Assembly: GCA_016294165.1 (NCBI GenBank)
Contig: JAEDCM010000003.1
Coordinates: 15,703 to 79,702 of the forward strand
DNA length: 64,000 nucleotides
Source: Anaeroplasmataceae bacterium
Lineage (GTDB): Bacteria; Bacillota_I; Bacilli_A; Acholeplasmatales; JAEDCM01
Reading direction: 5' to 3'
The notes beneath the pieces are model-generated. The model was not told where the DNA came from. It did no database searches and saw only the letters and a list, made by a program, of their open reading frames with translations. Shown here one piece after another: positions 9,108 to 18,304 of the stretch (position 1 is its first letter; every line of letters begins with the position of its first letter). The translations under genes and the position numbers were made by a program.

Positions 9108-9136
9108 ATTATAATTCTTTTAATTTAGATTTTCAA
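9108..9136 (-). promoter_or_regulatory. Promoter for the isomerase-like gene
   Basis: On the minus strand: TTGAAA (complement of 9131-9136), a 17-bp spacer, then TATAAT (complement of 9108-9113), 34 nt before the start codon. Confidence 0.75.
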
Positions 9137-9155
9137 ATAAAATAGAGGTGAGAAT

Positions 9156-10673
9156 ATGCAACTTGATGTTTTATTGGTTACACAAACGAGTGTTTCTTTA
9201 GAAATAATCAATGATTATCCATATTATACAAATGGATTATATAATGTGTATTTAAATGATAAATTAGTTTTAAAAAATAGAAAAACTAATGTTTTTTCTT
9301 TGTATAAATTAAAACCAAATACAGATTATAAGATAAGTGTTAAATTTGATAATGAAGCCATTTCTACAAACTTTAAAACATTATATGAAGAGGTTTGCTT
9401 GAATGTTTTAGATTTTAATGCAAAAGCGGATGGTACTAAGGATGATACTTTAGCAATTCAAGCGGCGATCATGGCTTGTCCAAGAAATGGTCGAGTATTT
9501 ATTCCAAAAGGAAAATATTTAATAACATCGTTATTTTTACGTGATGATGTCAGTATTGAATTATCAAAAAATGCAGTTTTAATTGGAAATGTTAATCGTA
9601 ATGATTATCCAATATTACCAGGTTTAAAGAATAATTGTTACTTAGGAACATGGGAGGGGTCTCCGGATTTAGCTTTTACGAGCATTATTACGGGAATAAA
9701 TGTTAAAAATGTTTTGATTTATGGATTAGGAGTTATCGATTGTAATGCACAAAATGGAGATTGGTGGGTTAATCATCGAGAAATGCGCATTGCGAGAAGA
9801 CCTAATGGGATATTTTTAAACAATTGTGAAAATATTTCATTTCAAGGTATCACTGTAAAAAATACGCCATCATGGAACCAACACCCTTTTTTTAGTCGCA
9901 ATTTAAAATATATTGATATATCTTTATTAAGCCCTAAGAATTCCCCAACAACTGATGGAATTGATCCGGAAAGCTGTGATAATGTATTGATATGTGGAGT
10001 GAAGATTAGTGTTGGTGATGATTGTATTGCGATTAAGTCTGGTAAATTAGCAATGGCAAAAAAATTTAAAACACCTTCTAGTAATATTACAATTAGAAAT
10101 TCTTTGATGAAATATGGGCATGCTGGTGTGACCATTGGAAGTGAATTGTCTGGAGGCATTAATAACATAAATGTGAATAAATGCGTTTTTTATAAGACTG
10201 ATCGTGGATTAAGAATTAAGAGCCAAAGAGGTCGCGGAAAGGATGCAATTGTTAATAATGTTAAATTTGATAATATTGTTATGAATAATGTTTTATGCCC
10301 ATTAGTTATTAATATGATGTATAAGGCTGGTAGTGATAAGGGTAATGAGGAGCGTTGGAGTGGTGAAAAACAATCAGTGACATCCCTAACTCCAAGCCTT
10401 GGGACCTTTGAGTTTAATAATATAAAAGCAACCAATATTGAATGGGGTGCTGGTTATTTTTGGGGATTAAAAGAAAGCCCAATTAAAAAAATAATTATTA
10501 ATAATTCTAGTTTTGTGTTCAAAAACAAAGCTAGAGGGGGTATAATAGCCATGAGTCTAAAAAATAACTACTGTAAGAAACAGGGGTTAACGTTTATAAA
10601 TGTTAAAAATTATGAATTGAATAATGTCTATATTGATGGACAAAAGGGAGAAAAAATAATAGAGGTGAAATAA
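9156..10673 (+). CDS. Glycoside hydrolase family 28 (exo-polygalacturonase-like)
   Basis: 505 residues. About 80 residues of a fibronectin III-like N-terminal domain are followed by a right-handed beta-helix of the GH28 pectinase family. The catalytic motifs are complete: TTDGIDPESC (first Asp), VGDDCIAIKSG (Asp pair), YGHAGVTIGSE (His) and RGLRIKS. The N-terminal domain plus GH28 layout is that of exo-acting galacturonosidases. There is no signal peptide, so the enzyme is probably cytoplasmic and finishes imported oligogalacturonides made by secreted enzymes such as the pectinesterase partner at 39245. GAGGTG precedes the ATG. The last codons carry the ribosome-binding site of the next gene. 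Confidence 0.9.
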   Translation: MQLDVLLVTQTSVSLEIINDYPYYTNGLYNVYLNDKLVLKNRKTNVFSLYKLKPNTDYKISVKFDNEAISTNFKTLYEEVCLNVLDFNAKADGTKDDTLAIQAAIMACPRNGRVFIPKGKYLITSLFLRDDVSIELSKNAVLIGNVNRNDYPILPGLKNNCYLGTWEGSPDLAFTSIITGINVKNVLIYGLGVIDCNAQNGDWWVNHREMRIARRPNGIFLNNCENISFQGITVKNTPSWNQHPFFSRNLKYIDISLLSPKNSPTTDGIDPESCDNVLICGVKISVGDDCIAIKSGKLAMAKKFKTPSSNITIRNSLMKYGHAGVTIGSELSGGINNINVNKCVFYKTDRGLRIKSQRGRGKDAIVNNVKFDNIVMNNVLCPLVINMMYKAGSDKGNEERWSGEKQSVTSLTPSLGTFEFNNIKATNIEWGAGYFWGLKESPIKKIIINNSSFVFKNKARGGIIAMSLKNNYCKKQGLTFINVKNYELNNVYIDGQKGEKIIEVK

Positions 10674-10675
10674 GT

Positions 10676-11605
10676 ATGGTTGTAACAATTAAGGATTTAC
10701 ACAAGACCTATAAAGGTGGAAACAAGGCCCTTAACGGCTTATCTTTAGAGGTTAGAGAAGGAGAAATTTTTGGGCTTCTTGGCCCAAATGGTAGTGGTAA
10801 GACGACCGCAATCAATTGTTTATTGTCATTATTAAAATATGATAGTGGAGAAATTAAAGTTTTTGATACAGAAATCTCTCCTGACAATTATGAAATTAAG
10901 AAGAACATTGGTGTTGTTTTTCAAAATGTGGCGGTTTTTGATGAATTAACGGTATATGAAAATATTGATTATTTTTGTGGATTATACATCAAGGATAAAC
11001 AATTAAGAAAACAATATGTTGCGGAGGCTATTAGTTTCACATCACTTGAGGGTTATGAAAAATTTCGACCTAAAAAGCTATCTGGTGGTTTATTAAGACG
11101 CTTAAACATTGCTTGTGGTATTGCTCATAAGCCAAAGCTGATTATTCTTGATGAGCCAACAGTTGCGGTTGATCCACAATCAAGAAATAGCATTTTAGAA
11201 AAAATTGTTGAATTAAAGAATCAAGGATCAACTATTATATACACCTCACATTATATGGAAGAGGTTGAACAAATTTGTGATTATATCACGATTATTGATA
11301 AAGGAAATGTCATTGCTCATGGCACAAAGGAAAAGTTGAAATCAATGATTGATTTAGAGGAAACAATTGGTGTTGAAATCAATGATATTAAGCCTGAATA
11401 CTTAGAATTATTTAAAGATTTCCTTCATGCCGAAATTGTGGATAAAAAGGTAATCAAAATAAAATGCAATAATACTGATCATAATATTGTATCAGTTCTT
11501 AAGATTCTTCAAGATAATAATATTAGCTATGGAAGAATTTATTCAGAACGCCCAACATTAAACGATGTCTTCCTAGAGTTAACTGGAAAGGAACTTCGTG
11601 ATTAA
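10676..11605 (+). CDS. ABC-2 type transporter ATP-binding protein
   Basis: 309 residues. ABC ATPase domain in the first ~225 residues: Walker A GPNGSGKTT near 38, Q-loop FQNVAVFDE, signature LSGGLLRRLN, Walker B LIILDEPTVAVDP and H-loop TSHYMEE; then a C-terminal regulatory tail. Drives the two ABC-2 permeases that follow without gaps. The signature LSGGLLRR departs slightly from LSGGxxQR. The start lies 2 nt after the GH28 stop, with GAGGTG inside that gene, so translation is coupled to GH28 although the functions look unrelated. The substrate is unknown (drug, lipid or peptide). Confidence 0.92.
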   Translation: MVVTIKDLHKTYKGGNKALNGLSLEVREGEIFGLLGPNGSGKTTAINCLLSLLKYDSGEIKVFDTEISPDNYEIKKNIGVVFQNVAVFDELTVYENIDYFCGLYIKDKQLRKQYVAEAISFTSLEGYEKFRPKKLSGGLLRRLNIACGIAHKPKLIILDEPTVAVDPQSRNSILEKIVELKNQGSTIIYTSHYMEEVEQICDYITIIDKGNVIAHGTKEKLKSMIDLEETIGVEINDIKPEYLELFKDFLHAEIVDKKVIKIKCNNTDHNIVSVLKILQDNNISYGRIYSERPTLNDVFLELTGKELRD

Positions 11606-12705
11606 TGAATGTTTATTTAAACCGTTTGAAATGTATTTTAAGAAATAAAGCAACAGTATTTTGGACATTAATTTTTCCAATAATTATGGCTTTGTTATTT
11701 AAAATGGCATTTGGTGATGTATTCACAACTAGTGATTTTAAAACAATTAATGTTGGGGTTATTAATTCAAGCAGTGTTAATACTGATTTGATTACATATT
11801 TAGAATCAGAAACGTTTGGAGAAAAAAAAGCTTTTAAGATTACATATTATGATGAAGAGAGTGAGGATATCCTTTCAAAAGAAGAAGGATATTTAAGATT
11901 TGGCACTGAGATTGATTTAGTTATTAAAGAATCAGGTATCAATCAAAATATTATCAAATCATATGTAGATGGATATCTACAAACAACCGATCTAGTTTAT
12001 AATGTTATATCGATTACCGGTAATATTGGTGTTTTAGATGAATTATCAAATTATGATCGCTATGTTTTAAATAGAACAAAGGATATTGATTTGATTATGA
12101 ATTACTTTTACACTCTAATTGCTATGAGTGTAATGTTTGGTTGTACCTTCTCATTAGAGGATTTACATGCTAGTGAGGCAAATATGTCAGATGTTGGAAA
12201 GCGTGTTAATATAGCGCCTACTCACAAGTTAAAACTATTAGTTTCTAACCTATGTGCATCATTCACGATAATATTTAGTGAAATACTTATTTATTTATTG
12301 TTCTTAAGATTTGCATTAAATGTTGATTTTGGAAACAATGCTTTAATAATTTTAGGAGTTGTAGTTATTGGATGCCTTAATAGTCTATTATTTGGACTAT
12401 TTGTAGGTGTATTAATAAAGGGAAGTGAAGCATTTAAAAATGGTATTGTAACGGGTATTGTTTTATTTATGTGTTTCCTATCAGGTATGATGATGGCCAC
12501 AATTAAATTTACCATTTATGAGAATGCTAAATTCCTGCATTATTTAAATCCATGTAGCTTAATTACTGATAGTTTATATATGATTTATATTGATCAAATT
12601 GATGAAAGATTTGTTGGAAATATAATTGCTTTAGGAGGATTGTCAATAATCTTCTTGGTGGTAAGTTACATTAAATTAAGGGGGCGTAGATATGAGTCTG
12701 TATAA
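11605..12705 (+). CDS. ABC-2 type permease, subunit 1
   Basis: 366 residues with the ABC-2 layout: one N-terminal membrane segment (about residues 16-35), a large extracytoplasmic loop to about residue 165, then five closely packed membrane segments. The start ATG overlaps the last base of the ATPase stop codon, so the genes are translationally coupled. With the following paralogue it most likely forms a heterodimeric membrane channel. Confidence 0.88.
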   Translation: MNVYLNRLKCILRNKATVFWTLIFPIIMALLFKMAFGDVFTTSDFKTINVGVINSSSVNTDLITYLESETFGEKKAFKITYYDEESEDILSKEEGYLRFGTEIDLVIKESGINQNIIKSYVDGYLQTTDLVYNVISITGNIGVLDELSNYDRYVLNRTKDIDLIMNYFYTLIAMSVMFGCTFSLEDLHASEANMSDVGKRVNIAPTHKLKLLVSNLCASFTIIFSEILIYLLFLRFALNVDFGNNALIILGVVVIGCLNSLLFGLFVGVLIKGSEAFKNGIVTGIVLFMCFLSGMMMATIKFTIYENAKFLHYLNPCSLITDSLYMIYIDQIDERFVGNIIALGGLSIIFLVVSYIKLRGRRYESV

Positions 12706-13801
12706 AGCCTTTTTAAAAATATTAAAGTGTAATCTATTAGTAATTGTAATATACGTTGCTATTTTTTGTGCGATTGCTGTTTTAGCTTCAGGAGATAATA
12801 ATAGTGGATATTCAGAGGTTTCTGTTGATGTGGCAGTTGTTGATTATGATAATTCTCTAGCATCAAAGGAAATTGTTAAGTTTTTAGATGAAAAAGCTAA
12901 TATCAAGGATATTGAAAATATTGATGATGCCTTATATTTAGGAGGTATTAGAGTTTATATTGAAATACCTGAGGGCTTTGGTGAAAAGTTGTTTACGGAA
13001 GATAGAATAAATGTTTTATATGAAATAAGCGCTGCATCAACAAACGGAATGTATTTAGTTGAAAAGCTTAATGATTATATTAATAAGCTCGTGATAGCGC
13101 ATAATGGTGGAGTTAGTGAGGATCAAGTTTTTGATGTTGTAAATGCATCATTAGAGAACGAAGCTAAGCCGGTAGTCATCGCCAAGGATAGTAGCCTATT
13201 AAGTGATGCAAAATATTATATGAATTATTTATCATATATCCTTACCGCAGTTATTACTACAATCATTTCAACAGTAATGCTTTCTTTTGGATCTAAGGAT
13301 GTCAGAAGAAGAAATGATATATCGCCAGTAAATATCTCAAAATTTAATTTAATTTTATTTGGTTTAAACCTATTATTTAGTTTTGTATTATTAGGTATAA
13401 TGTTGATGGTATGCGGTTTTATGTATAATTGGGTAGTGTTTAAGGGCACAGGATTATTGTTTATATTAAATAGTGTTATCTATGTTGCGTTCATTGTTAG
13501 TGTTGGATATTTAATTGGTATTGCTTGCAAGAAAAAACAAGTTTCATCTGCCGTTATAAACATTGTTTCATTAGCACCATCATTTCTATGTGGAGTATTC
13601 GTCCCACAAGAGCTTTTAAATATTCCGATTAGTAAAGCATTAGCTCCATATTATTATGTAAGAGCTAATGAATTGATTTACAAGACTGGTGAAGTTAATC
13701 AGGATGTTATTAATTGTTTTATTTTCCAAATTGTATCGACAATAGTTGTTCTTGGAGTTTGTTTGATTATTGTTAGGAAGAATCGAAAAAGCGAAAACTA
13801 A
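12692..13801 (+). CDS. ABC-2 type permease, subunit 2
   Basis: 369 residues with the same layout as the preceding gene: N-terminal anchor near residues 13-33, a ~140-residue external loop, then membrane segments between about 175 and 360. It begins 14 nt inside the previous gene (GGGGCG upstream acts as ribosome-binding site). No further exporter subunit follows. This is the last gene before the accessory island. Confidence 0.87.
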   Translation: MSLYKAFLKILKCNLLVIVIYVAIFCAIAVLASGDNNSGYSEVSVDVAVVDYDNSLASKEIVKFLDEKANIKDIENIDDALYLGGIRVYIEIPEGFGEKLFTEDRINVLYEISAASTNGMYLVEKLNDYINKLVIAHNGGVSEDQVFDVVNASLENEAKPVVIAKDSSLLSDAKYYMNYLSYILTAVITTIISTVMLSFGSKDVRRRNDISPVNISKFNLILFGLNLLFSFVLLGIMLMVCGFMYNWVVFKGTGLLFILNSVIYVAFIVSVGYLIGIACKKKQVSSAVINIVSLAPSFLCGVFVPQELLNIPISKALAPYYYVRANELIYKTGEVNQDVINCFIFQIVSTIVVLGVCLIIVRKNRKSEN

Positions 13802-13872
13802 TTAAAAAAATTCTCTTATTTTTGACCTTAATATTGAAGGAATAGATGTATTTATAAGGTTTATAGCTGAAT

Positions 13873-13946
13873 AAAAAAGAGGAATATAAACTAGTACCAT
13901 TAGATTAATTACTTTAAATCTAAGATATTAGGAATATTCCTTTTTT
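13873..13946. terminator. Composite bidirectional terminator at the island edge
   Basis: Outer arms 13873-13887 (A-run plus GAGGAATAT) and 13934-13946 (ATATTCC plus T-run) pair around an inner 7-bp hairpin (13900-13906 with 13917-13923). A- and T-runs on the two sides let it stop transcription from the exporter operon and from hamB. Confidence 0.65.
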
Positions 13947-16593
13947 ATTTTGTAAAAATATTTTGTATATTTTTAAATACCATTTTTGCTTCAGATGCGA
14001 TTGATTCATCATCACTTTCTAGTAATGTTAATTTTAGTTTAGTTTCTCCGTTTTCATAAGATATATAAATCGAAGAATTCCTATAAATATATAAAGAGGC
14101 TTCTCTTGTGAAACCAACTTGTTGTAAAAAAATTACTAAACCTTCTGTGGTTCCATATTCTACGTATTCATACCAATCATTTTTAAGATGTTCAATTTTT
14201 TTTATTTTTTTGTATTGGCTTGAGAATTTGTGAAAATAATTAGAAAACTTAAAGAGAATAATACGCTCAATTTCTTTTAAAGTATCATTGATGAGTTTAT
14301 TACGATGAAGTTTGGAATCATTATATGGTACATCTTTATACCATGGAAATGGTTCAATTTCTTTTTCTTCTTTAGTTTTGGCAAATCTTAGTGTCATTTC
14401 ATTTTTAGGGTTACTGTAGTAAGAGATTGAATCGTTTATTATTTCATTTATTGTCAATCCATATAGCCATTTATTTAGTGCAACCGCATGTCTCTTAATT
14501 ATAGGATGTTCTCCATAATAATTAATATTACCAGCTAATGATTTATCATATTTATCCCAATTAAAAATATAACATAATTGTTCTAAAAAATTTACTATAT
14601 CGTCATATCTTGTATCTGAATGTAGAGATGGATATTCTAAACCTTTTTCTATAGCGTTATTAAGTCTAATAACTTGATCTAAAGATGTGTTTATATCATC
14701 ATCAATATGTTCTTTAAATGATGAAAATTGCTCATTAATTTCATTTCTAACATTACCTTGAAGATAAGTACTAAACTCATTAGTAATCAAGGTATCTTTA
14801 TTATCTATAATATCTTTTAATAAAATTAACGTGTATCTTCTGACTATATCAAATTCTCCAGTTGGTATAAAATCTGGTCTATCAAAATTAACAATTCCTT
14901 CTTTTAATTTTTCAACAATAAAACACTTATATTCATCTTTTAAAGAAGAAGTAACAGATAGTTTTTGTTTTGCTATTTTTTTCTGAATTAGATCTTGGAA
15001 AGTATTTATTTGAGAAGAATCATTTATAACTGCAAATACATTGCCATATAGATTGTACTTAATTCTTCCAACTCTACCTATTAAATTTTTAAATTCAACA
15101 GATGTAAAGTTTTTTTTCCCATTTTCATAACTTAATATAAATAAATTATCAGCTGGAAGATTAATTCCTTCAATTAATGTACTAGTACAAAATAATGTAT
15201 GGATAATATTATTTATATATAACTTTTCTATTTTCAATCTAACAGAAGTACTTAAATTACCTATGTGATAAGCTACACCTTTTTTTACTAAATCAGCCAA
15301 ATAAATAGATTGATGAATTTCTTTTTTTATATATTCAGATAACTCTATTAGTTCCTTGTATCCACGTTCATTTGGATTAATGTAATCCAAGTTTTTAGAG
15401 AATTCTAAAGCTAAATCTTGAACATCAGAAATTTTATTAGCATAAATAAGATTTTGGATATTATTATTTGAAAATATTGTTGATTTGATTAGTTGAAAAT
15501 AATCAATTTCCTCATTTAAAGTTATTAAATCAACAAAATTATTTGTGTATTGGTTGTAAAAACTAATAGTATTATTTGTTTTATTGATAATATATTGTAC
15601 TTGATTAACCGGTGAATAAACAGTGTGAATATTGTTACTGATATATTCTGATTTTAGGTTTTTATTAGATATTAAATTAAGATATATTTCAGGATTTGGT
15701 ATATTTGGTGAAGCAAAATAAATATGAGCATCAGGATTTAAATCTAATGACATATTTATTACTTTATAGTAAAATGAACTTCTAATGTCTGTATCGGAAA
15801 TTTTATGAGCTTCATCTATAAATAAATCATGAATAATTGAAGATTTTTGCATCAATAAATATAATAATCTTTCTGGGGTTAAAATAAATACATAATTACT
15901 TTTTTCATTTACTATTGGAGTGCTAGCTGAAGTAATCACTTTATAGTTATACTCGTGCAAGTAATCTCCAAAATCATCAATTGCAGTCCTATATATATCA
16001 TTAATTAATGATTTACTTGGGACTATAATTGCATAGTTCTTTTTAATACCCTTTAGGATTTCATTTTTTATTTTAACAAGCATAATAAATGTTTTACCTA
16101 AGGAAGTTTTTCCAGAATAACTAAAGTATTTATGATTTAATGAATCATAAATTTGTTTTTGATTTATGAAGAAATACTTATTATTTTCATTAGGTATTTT
16201 TAATACTTCTTTTTGCAATTCATCAAAAATTTTATCTTTTAAATTTAAGTGTTTATAGTCCGGAAGTTTGTTAGCTATTCCTTGATAATTGCCTAAGTTA
16301 GATAAAATATTTCCAACAATATTTCTAACATCTTTATTGTCAAAATACTGATTTAGGGTTAATATTGCAATTTCTTGTCCCCATTGGCGATATAAGTCTT
16401 CATTTTTCACATATGAAGCTTTTGATAGAATATCAGCAAATTGCAATGCATGTAATGGATTATATTGTTCATGTTCATTTTGTAATTTTAAAGTGTCGAT
16501 TAAATTATTATAAATTATTCTTTCATATATAGTAATTAGATAATCGTTTTTTTCTAAATTATCATATAAAGTTTCTCTGATACTTTTTGCCAT
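13945..16593 (-). CDS. hamB: HamB-like superfamily 2 helicase of a Hachiman-type defence system
   Basis: 882 residues. SF2 motifs in order: Walker A SGKTSLGKTF (about 160-169), motif Ia AIIVPSKSL, DEAH box FIDEAHKI (about 260), an FASPN segment replacing the usual SAT, motif V CTSTLIEGINLP (about 470-480) and motif VI LIGRVGR (about 505). About 350 further residues of unknown fold follow. In Hachiman, HamB is the DNA-scanning helicase that restrains its partner HamA until it meets foreign or damaged DNA. Start at ATG 16593, with GGAG 9 nt upstream at the end of hamA; the longer TTG start is inside that site. Four bases separate it from hamA, so the two are co-transcribed. Confidence 0.85.
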   Translation of the reverse strand: MAKSIRETLYDNLEKNDYLITIYERIIYNNLIDTLKLQNEHEQYNPLHALQFADILSKASYVKNEDLYRQWGQEIAILTLNQYFDNKDVRNIVGNILSNLGNYQGIANKLPDYKHLNLKDKIFDELQKEVLKIPNENNKYFFINQKQIYDSLNHKYFSYSGKTSLGKTFIMLVKIKNEILKGIKKNYAIIVPSKSLINDIYRTAIDDFGDYLHEYNYKVITSASTPIVNEKSNYVFILTPERLLYLLMQKSSIIHDLFIDEAHKISDTDIRSSFYYKVINMSLDLNPDAHIYFASPNIPNPEIYLNLISNKNLKSEYISNNIHTVYSPVNQVQYIINKTNNTISFYNQYTNNFVDLITLNEEIDYFQLIKSTIFSNNNIQNLIYANKISDVQDLALEFSKNLDYINPNERGYKELIELSEYIKKEIHQSIYLADLVKKGVAYHIGNLSTSVRLKIEKLYINNIIHTLFCTSTLIEGINLPADNLFILSYENGKKNFTSVEFKNLIGRVGRIKYNLYGNVFAVINDSSQINTFQDLIQKKIAKQKLSVTSSLKDEYKCFIVEKLKEGIVNFDRPDFIPTGEFDIVRRYTLILLKDIIDNKDTLITNEFSTYLQGNVRNEINEQFSSFKEHIDDDINTSLDQVIRLNNAIEKGLEYPSLHSDTRYDDIVNFLEQLCYIFNWDKYDKSLAGNINYYGEHPIIKRHAVALNKWLYGLTINEIINDSISYYSNPKNEMTLRFAKTKEEKEIEPFPWYKDVPYNDSKLHRNKLINDTLKEIERIILFKFSNYFHKFSSQYKKIKKIEHLKNDWYEYVEYGTTEGLVIFLQQVGFTREASLYIYRNSSIYISYENGETKLKLTLLESDDESIASEAKMVFKNIQNIFTK

Positions 16594-16597
16594 ATTT

Positions 16598-17893
16598 TTA
16601 TTCTCCAAACATTAGTTTTGTATACAACTCAGAAGTAGTATCATCAATGCTATTTAATGGTAGAAGATAAATATAAAAAGAATAATTATTTAAATTCAAA
16701 TCAATAATTTTTTTCTCAATACATTCTTTTGCAACTTTAAAATCATGTTCATATTGTTCTTTAAATTCTTTCATAATATTAGGTTTAGAAATATCTAATT
16801 TAAAAGTATATCCTATAAAAACTCCAAATGCATTTGGCCCTCTTAATGGACGATCAGTTAAATCTTCTGGTTTAGGTAAAAAAATACTTTTAATATCAAC
16901 ACCTTCAGGAAGGGTATAATCTAAACATTCTTCAGATAATAAATTTATTTCTTTATGAGAATTATTTTTTATTTTTATCACTTTCTCAAATGCTCTATCT
17001 ATTGCCTCTTTTATATTATTTAGTGCACAGGAGGATCCAAAAACTATATCAAATTGAGGCTCACTATTGATGATTGGTAATCTGTGTATATGAATTCCAT
17101 CTGAATATGAATGGACATTAATATCATCTAGTTGTATTTTACTCATTATTTTAGGAGCATTTAATGAAGCTTCTAAAAAAATATACAATAGCATCTCACT
17201 TAATTGTTTTGCTTTATCACCAATTGACATTCTTTTTAATACTTTTTGTAGTGATTCTATAGCAATTAAGTCATTTATTTTGTTGTTTTTAGCTTTAATA
17301 GTAACATAATTTTTAATGTTATCATTTATTAATTTAAACATATCTTCTTGATTGAATTTAAATGCAGAAGAATCAAAATTTAGTATATATATAGATATTT
17401 TTTGGTTTTTATTAGGTGCAAATGTGTATTGATTTTTCAGATAAAATGTTTTGTTGAATTCATCTTTTTTAACTGAGACATCTAGTATTTCTTTTTTCTT
17501 TGTAATTCTTTTTTGAGAAGCAATATTTCTTAGAACATTAGATAAATCAGCGGATAATTTATTTACTATATCATTAGTAGTTTTTTCCTTTCTTAATCCA
17601 AGCGCAGAGCCTAACTCTATTAATCTATTCTCATTAATATGTTCTGTTAAATAGATTTCAACCTTTTTATTATTAATATTTATTAGATTTTTAGCATCCG
17701 CAGCAGATAAAGGATTATTGTCAAAATATCTATTTAGAGTATTTTTATCCCATTGAAGAACAGGGATTGATGGGTCGTTCTTGTCTACAACATAATTAAA
17801 AAAATCTTTTATGAATTCTCCTTGCCCTAATTCTGGAATAAAATGATATAATAATAAAATTAAATTTTTAAATTCTTCTTGATGTTTAGTCAT
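16598..17893 (-). CDS. hamA: HamA-like (DUF1837) effector of a Hachiman-type defence system
   Basis: 431 residues, long for HamA, which is usually well under 350. About 150 N-terminal residues look like an added, mostly helical region. The DUF1837/HamA-like part spans roughly 150-420: SEMLLYIFLEA near 232, APKIMSKI, the YSDGIHIHR segment near 263-271 and FGSSCALNNIKEAI near 285. In typical HamA nucleases the last element carries a G-E-x-K catalytic pair; here it reads G-S-S-C. Identity as HamA rests on this pattern plus the adjacent helicase, and the nuclease site may be altered or relocated. Start at ATG 17893 with AAGGTG 6 nt upstream; the longer GTG start overlaps that site. Confidence 0.75.
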   Translation of the reverse strand: MTKHQEEFKNLILLLYHFIPELGQGEFIKDFFNYVVDKNDPSIPVLQWDKNTLNRYFDNNPLSAADAKNLININNKKVEIYLTEHINENRLIELGSALGLRKEKTTNDIVNKLSADLSNVLRNIASQKRITKKKEILDVSVKKDEFNKTFYLKNQYTFAPNKNQKISIYILNFDSSAFKFNQEDMFKLINDNIKNYVTIKAKNNKINDLIAIESLQKVLKRMSIGDKAKQLSEMLLYIFLEASLNAPKIMSKIQLDDINVHSYSDGIHIHRLPIINSEPQFDIVFGSSCALNNIKEAIDRAFEKVIKIKNNSHKEINLLSEECLDYTLPEGVDIKSIFLPKPEDLTDRPLRGPNAFGVFIGYTFKLDISKPNIMKEFKEQYEHDFKVAKECIEKKIIDLNLNNYSFYIYLLPLNSIDDTTSELYTKLMFGE

Positions 17894-17913
17894 TATATTC
17901 ACCTTCTTTTTAA

Positions 17914-17948
17914 CTTACTGTAGCTTACGAACACTTACTAACGCTTTC
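17914..17948. repeat. Three to four CTTAC repeats phased at exactly 10 bp, upstream of hamA
   Basis: CTTAC occurs at 17914-17918, 17924-17928 and 17934-17938, with CTTTC at 17944-17948. Spacing is one helical turn each time. It lies 21-55 nt upstream of the hamA start codon, downstream of the proposed promoter. A regulator binding one DNA face, or an RNA-level signal (GUAAG repeats in the mRNA leader), would both fit. Confidence 0.6.
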
Positions 17949-18025
17949 AGTTGCATTTGTAGATTTATTGATTTATAAGTGTTATAATTTATTTGAAAAG
18001 GAAATTATTTTGTATATTTATTTAG

Positions 18026-18054
18026 ATTATACCAATTTTTTCTAAAATCCTCAA
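18026..18054 (-). promoter_or_regulatory. Promoter of hamA-hamB
   Basis: On the minus strand: TTGAGG (complement of 18049-18054), a 17-bp spacer, TATAAT (complement of 18026-18031). This gives an untranslated leader of roughly 125 nt that contains the phased repeats. Confidence 0.65.
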
Positions 18055-18158
18055 TTGGTCATTTATTTAAATAAAAGAATAATTATCTTTTTATAAAAAT
18101 TAGGCTTTGGTGGGCTAAAAAAACACCAGAATTTAATACTTGCAATATCCTTAGGAGA

Positions 18159-18247
18159 ACCGCGCGGTGTAATGAACCGTTTGAGACGGGCGGAAAGAAA
18201 AACATATTAAATTATGTTAAGTCTTTCTGCTCGTCTTTTTGTTTTTT
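18159..18247 (+). promoter_or_regulatory. Structured leader with competing hairpins ahead of the sigma-like gene
   Basis: Three elements: a 10-bp palindrome ACCGCGCGGT (18159-18168); a small hairpin CCGT-TTGAG-ACGG (18177-18189); and a strong terminator with arms 18185-18198 and 18222-18235 (14 bp with two G-U pairs, inner AACATA/TATGTT stem) followed by a T-rich run. The second and third share 18185-18189, so they are mutually exclusive, as in attenuators. The element is much more GC-rich than its surroundings. Confidence 0.6.
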
Positions 18248-18304
18248 TAAGGATGTGCAGGTACTTTCTAGGGATTTGCATTTATTAATTCGAAAGGATT
18301 ATAA

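Larger units (their letters stand above)
17894..18304. other. Divergent intergenic region between hamA and the sigma-like gene
   Basis: 411 bp without a gene. From left to right it holds the hamA ribosome-binding site and phased repeats, the minus-strand hamAB promoter (18026-18054), a small TTGGTG/CACCAG hairpin near 18106-18129 and the structured GC-rich leader at 18159-18241. I see no confident plus-strand promoter for the sigma-like gene. Confidence 0.6.
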
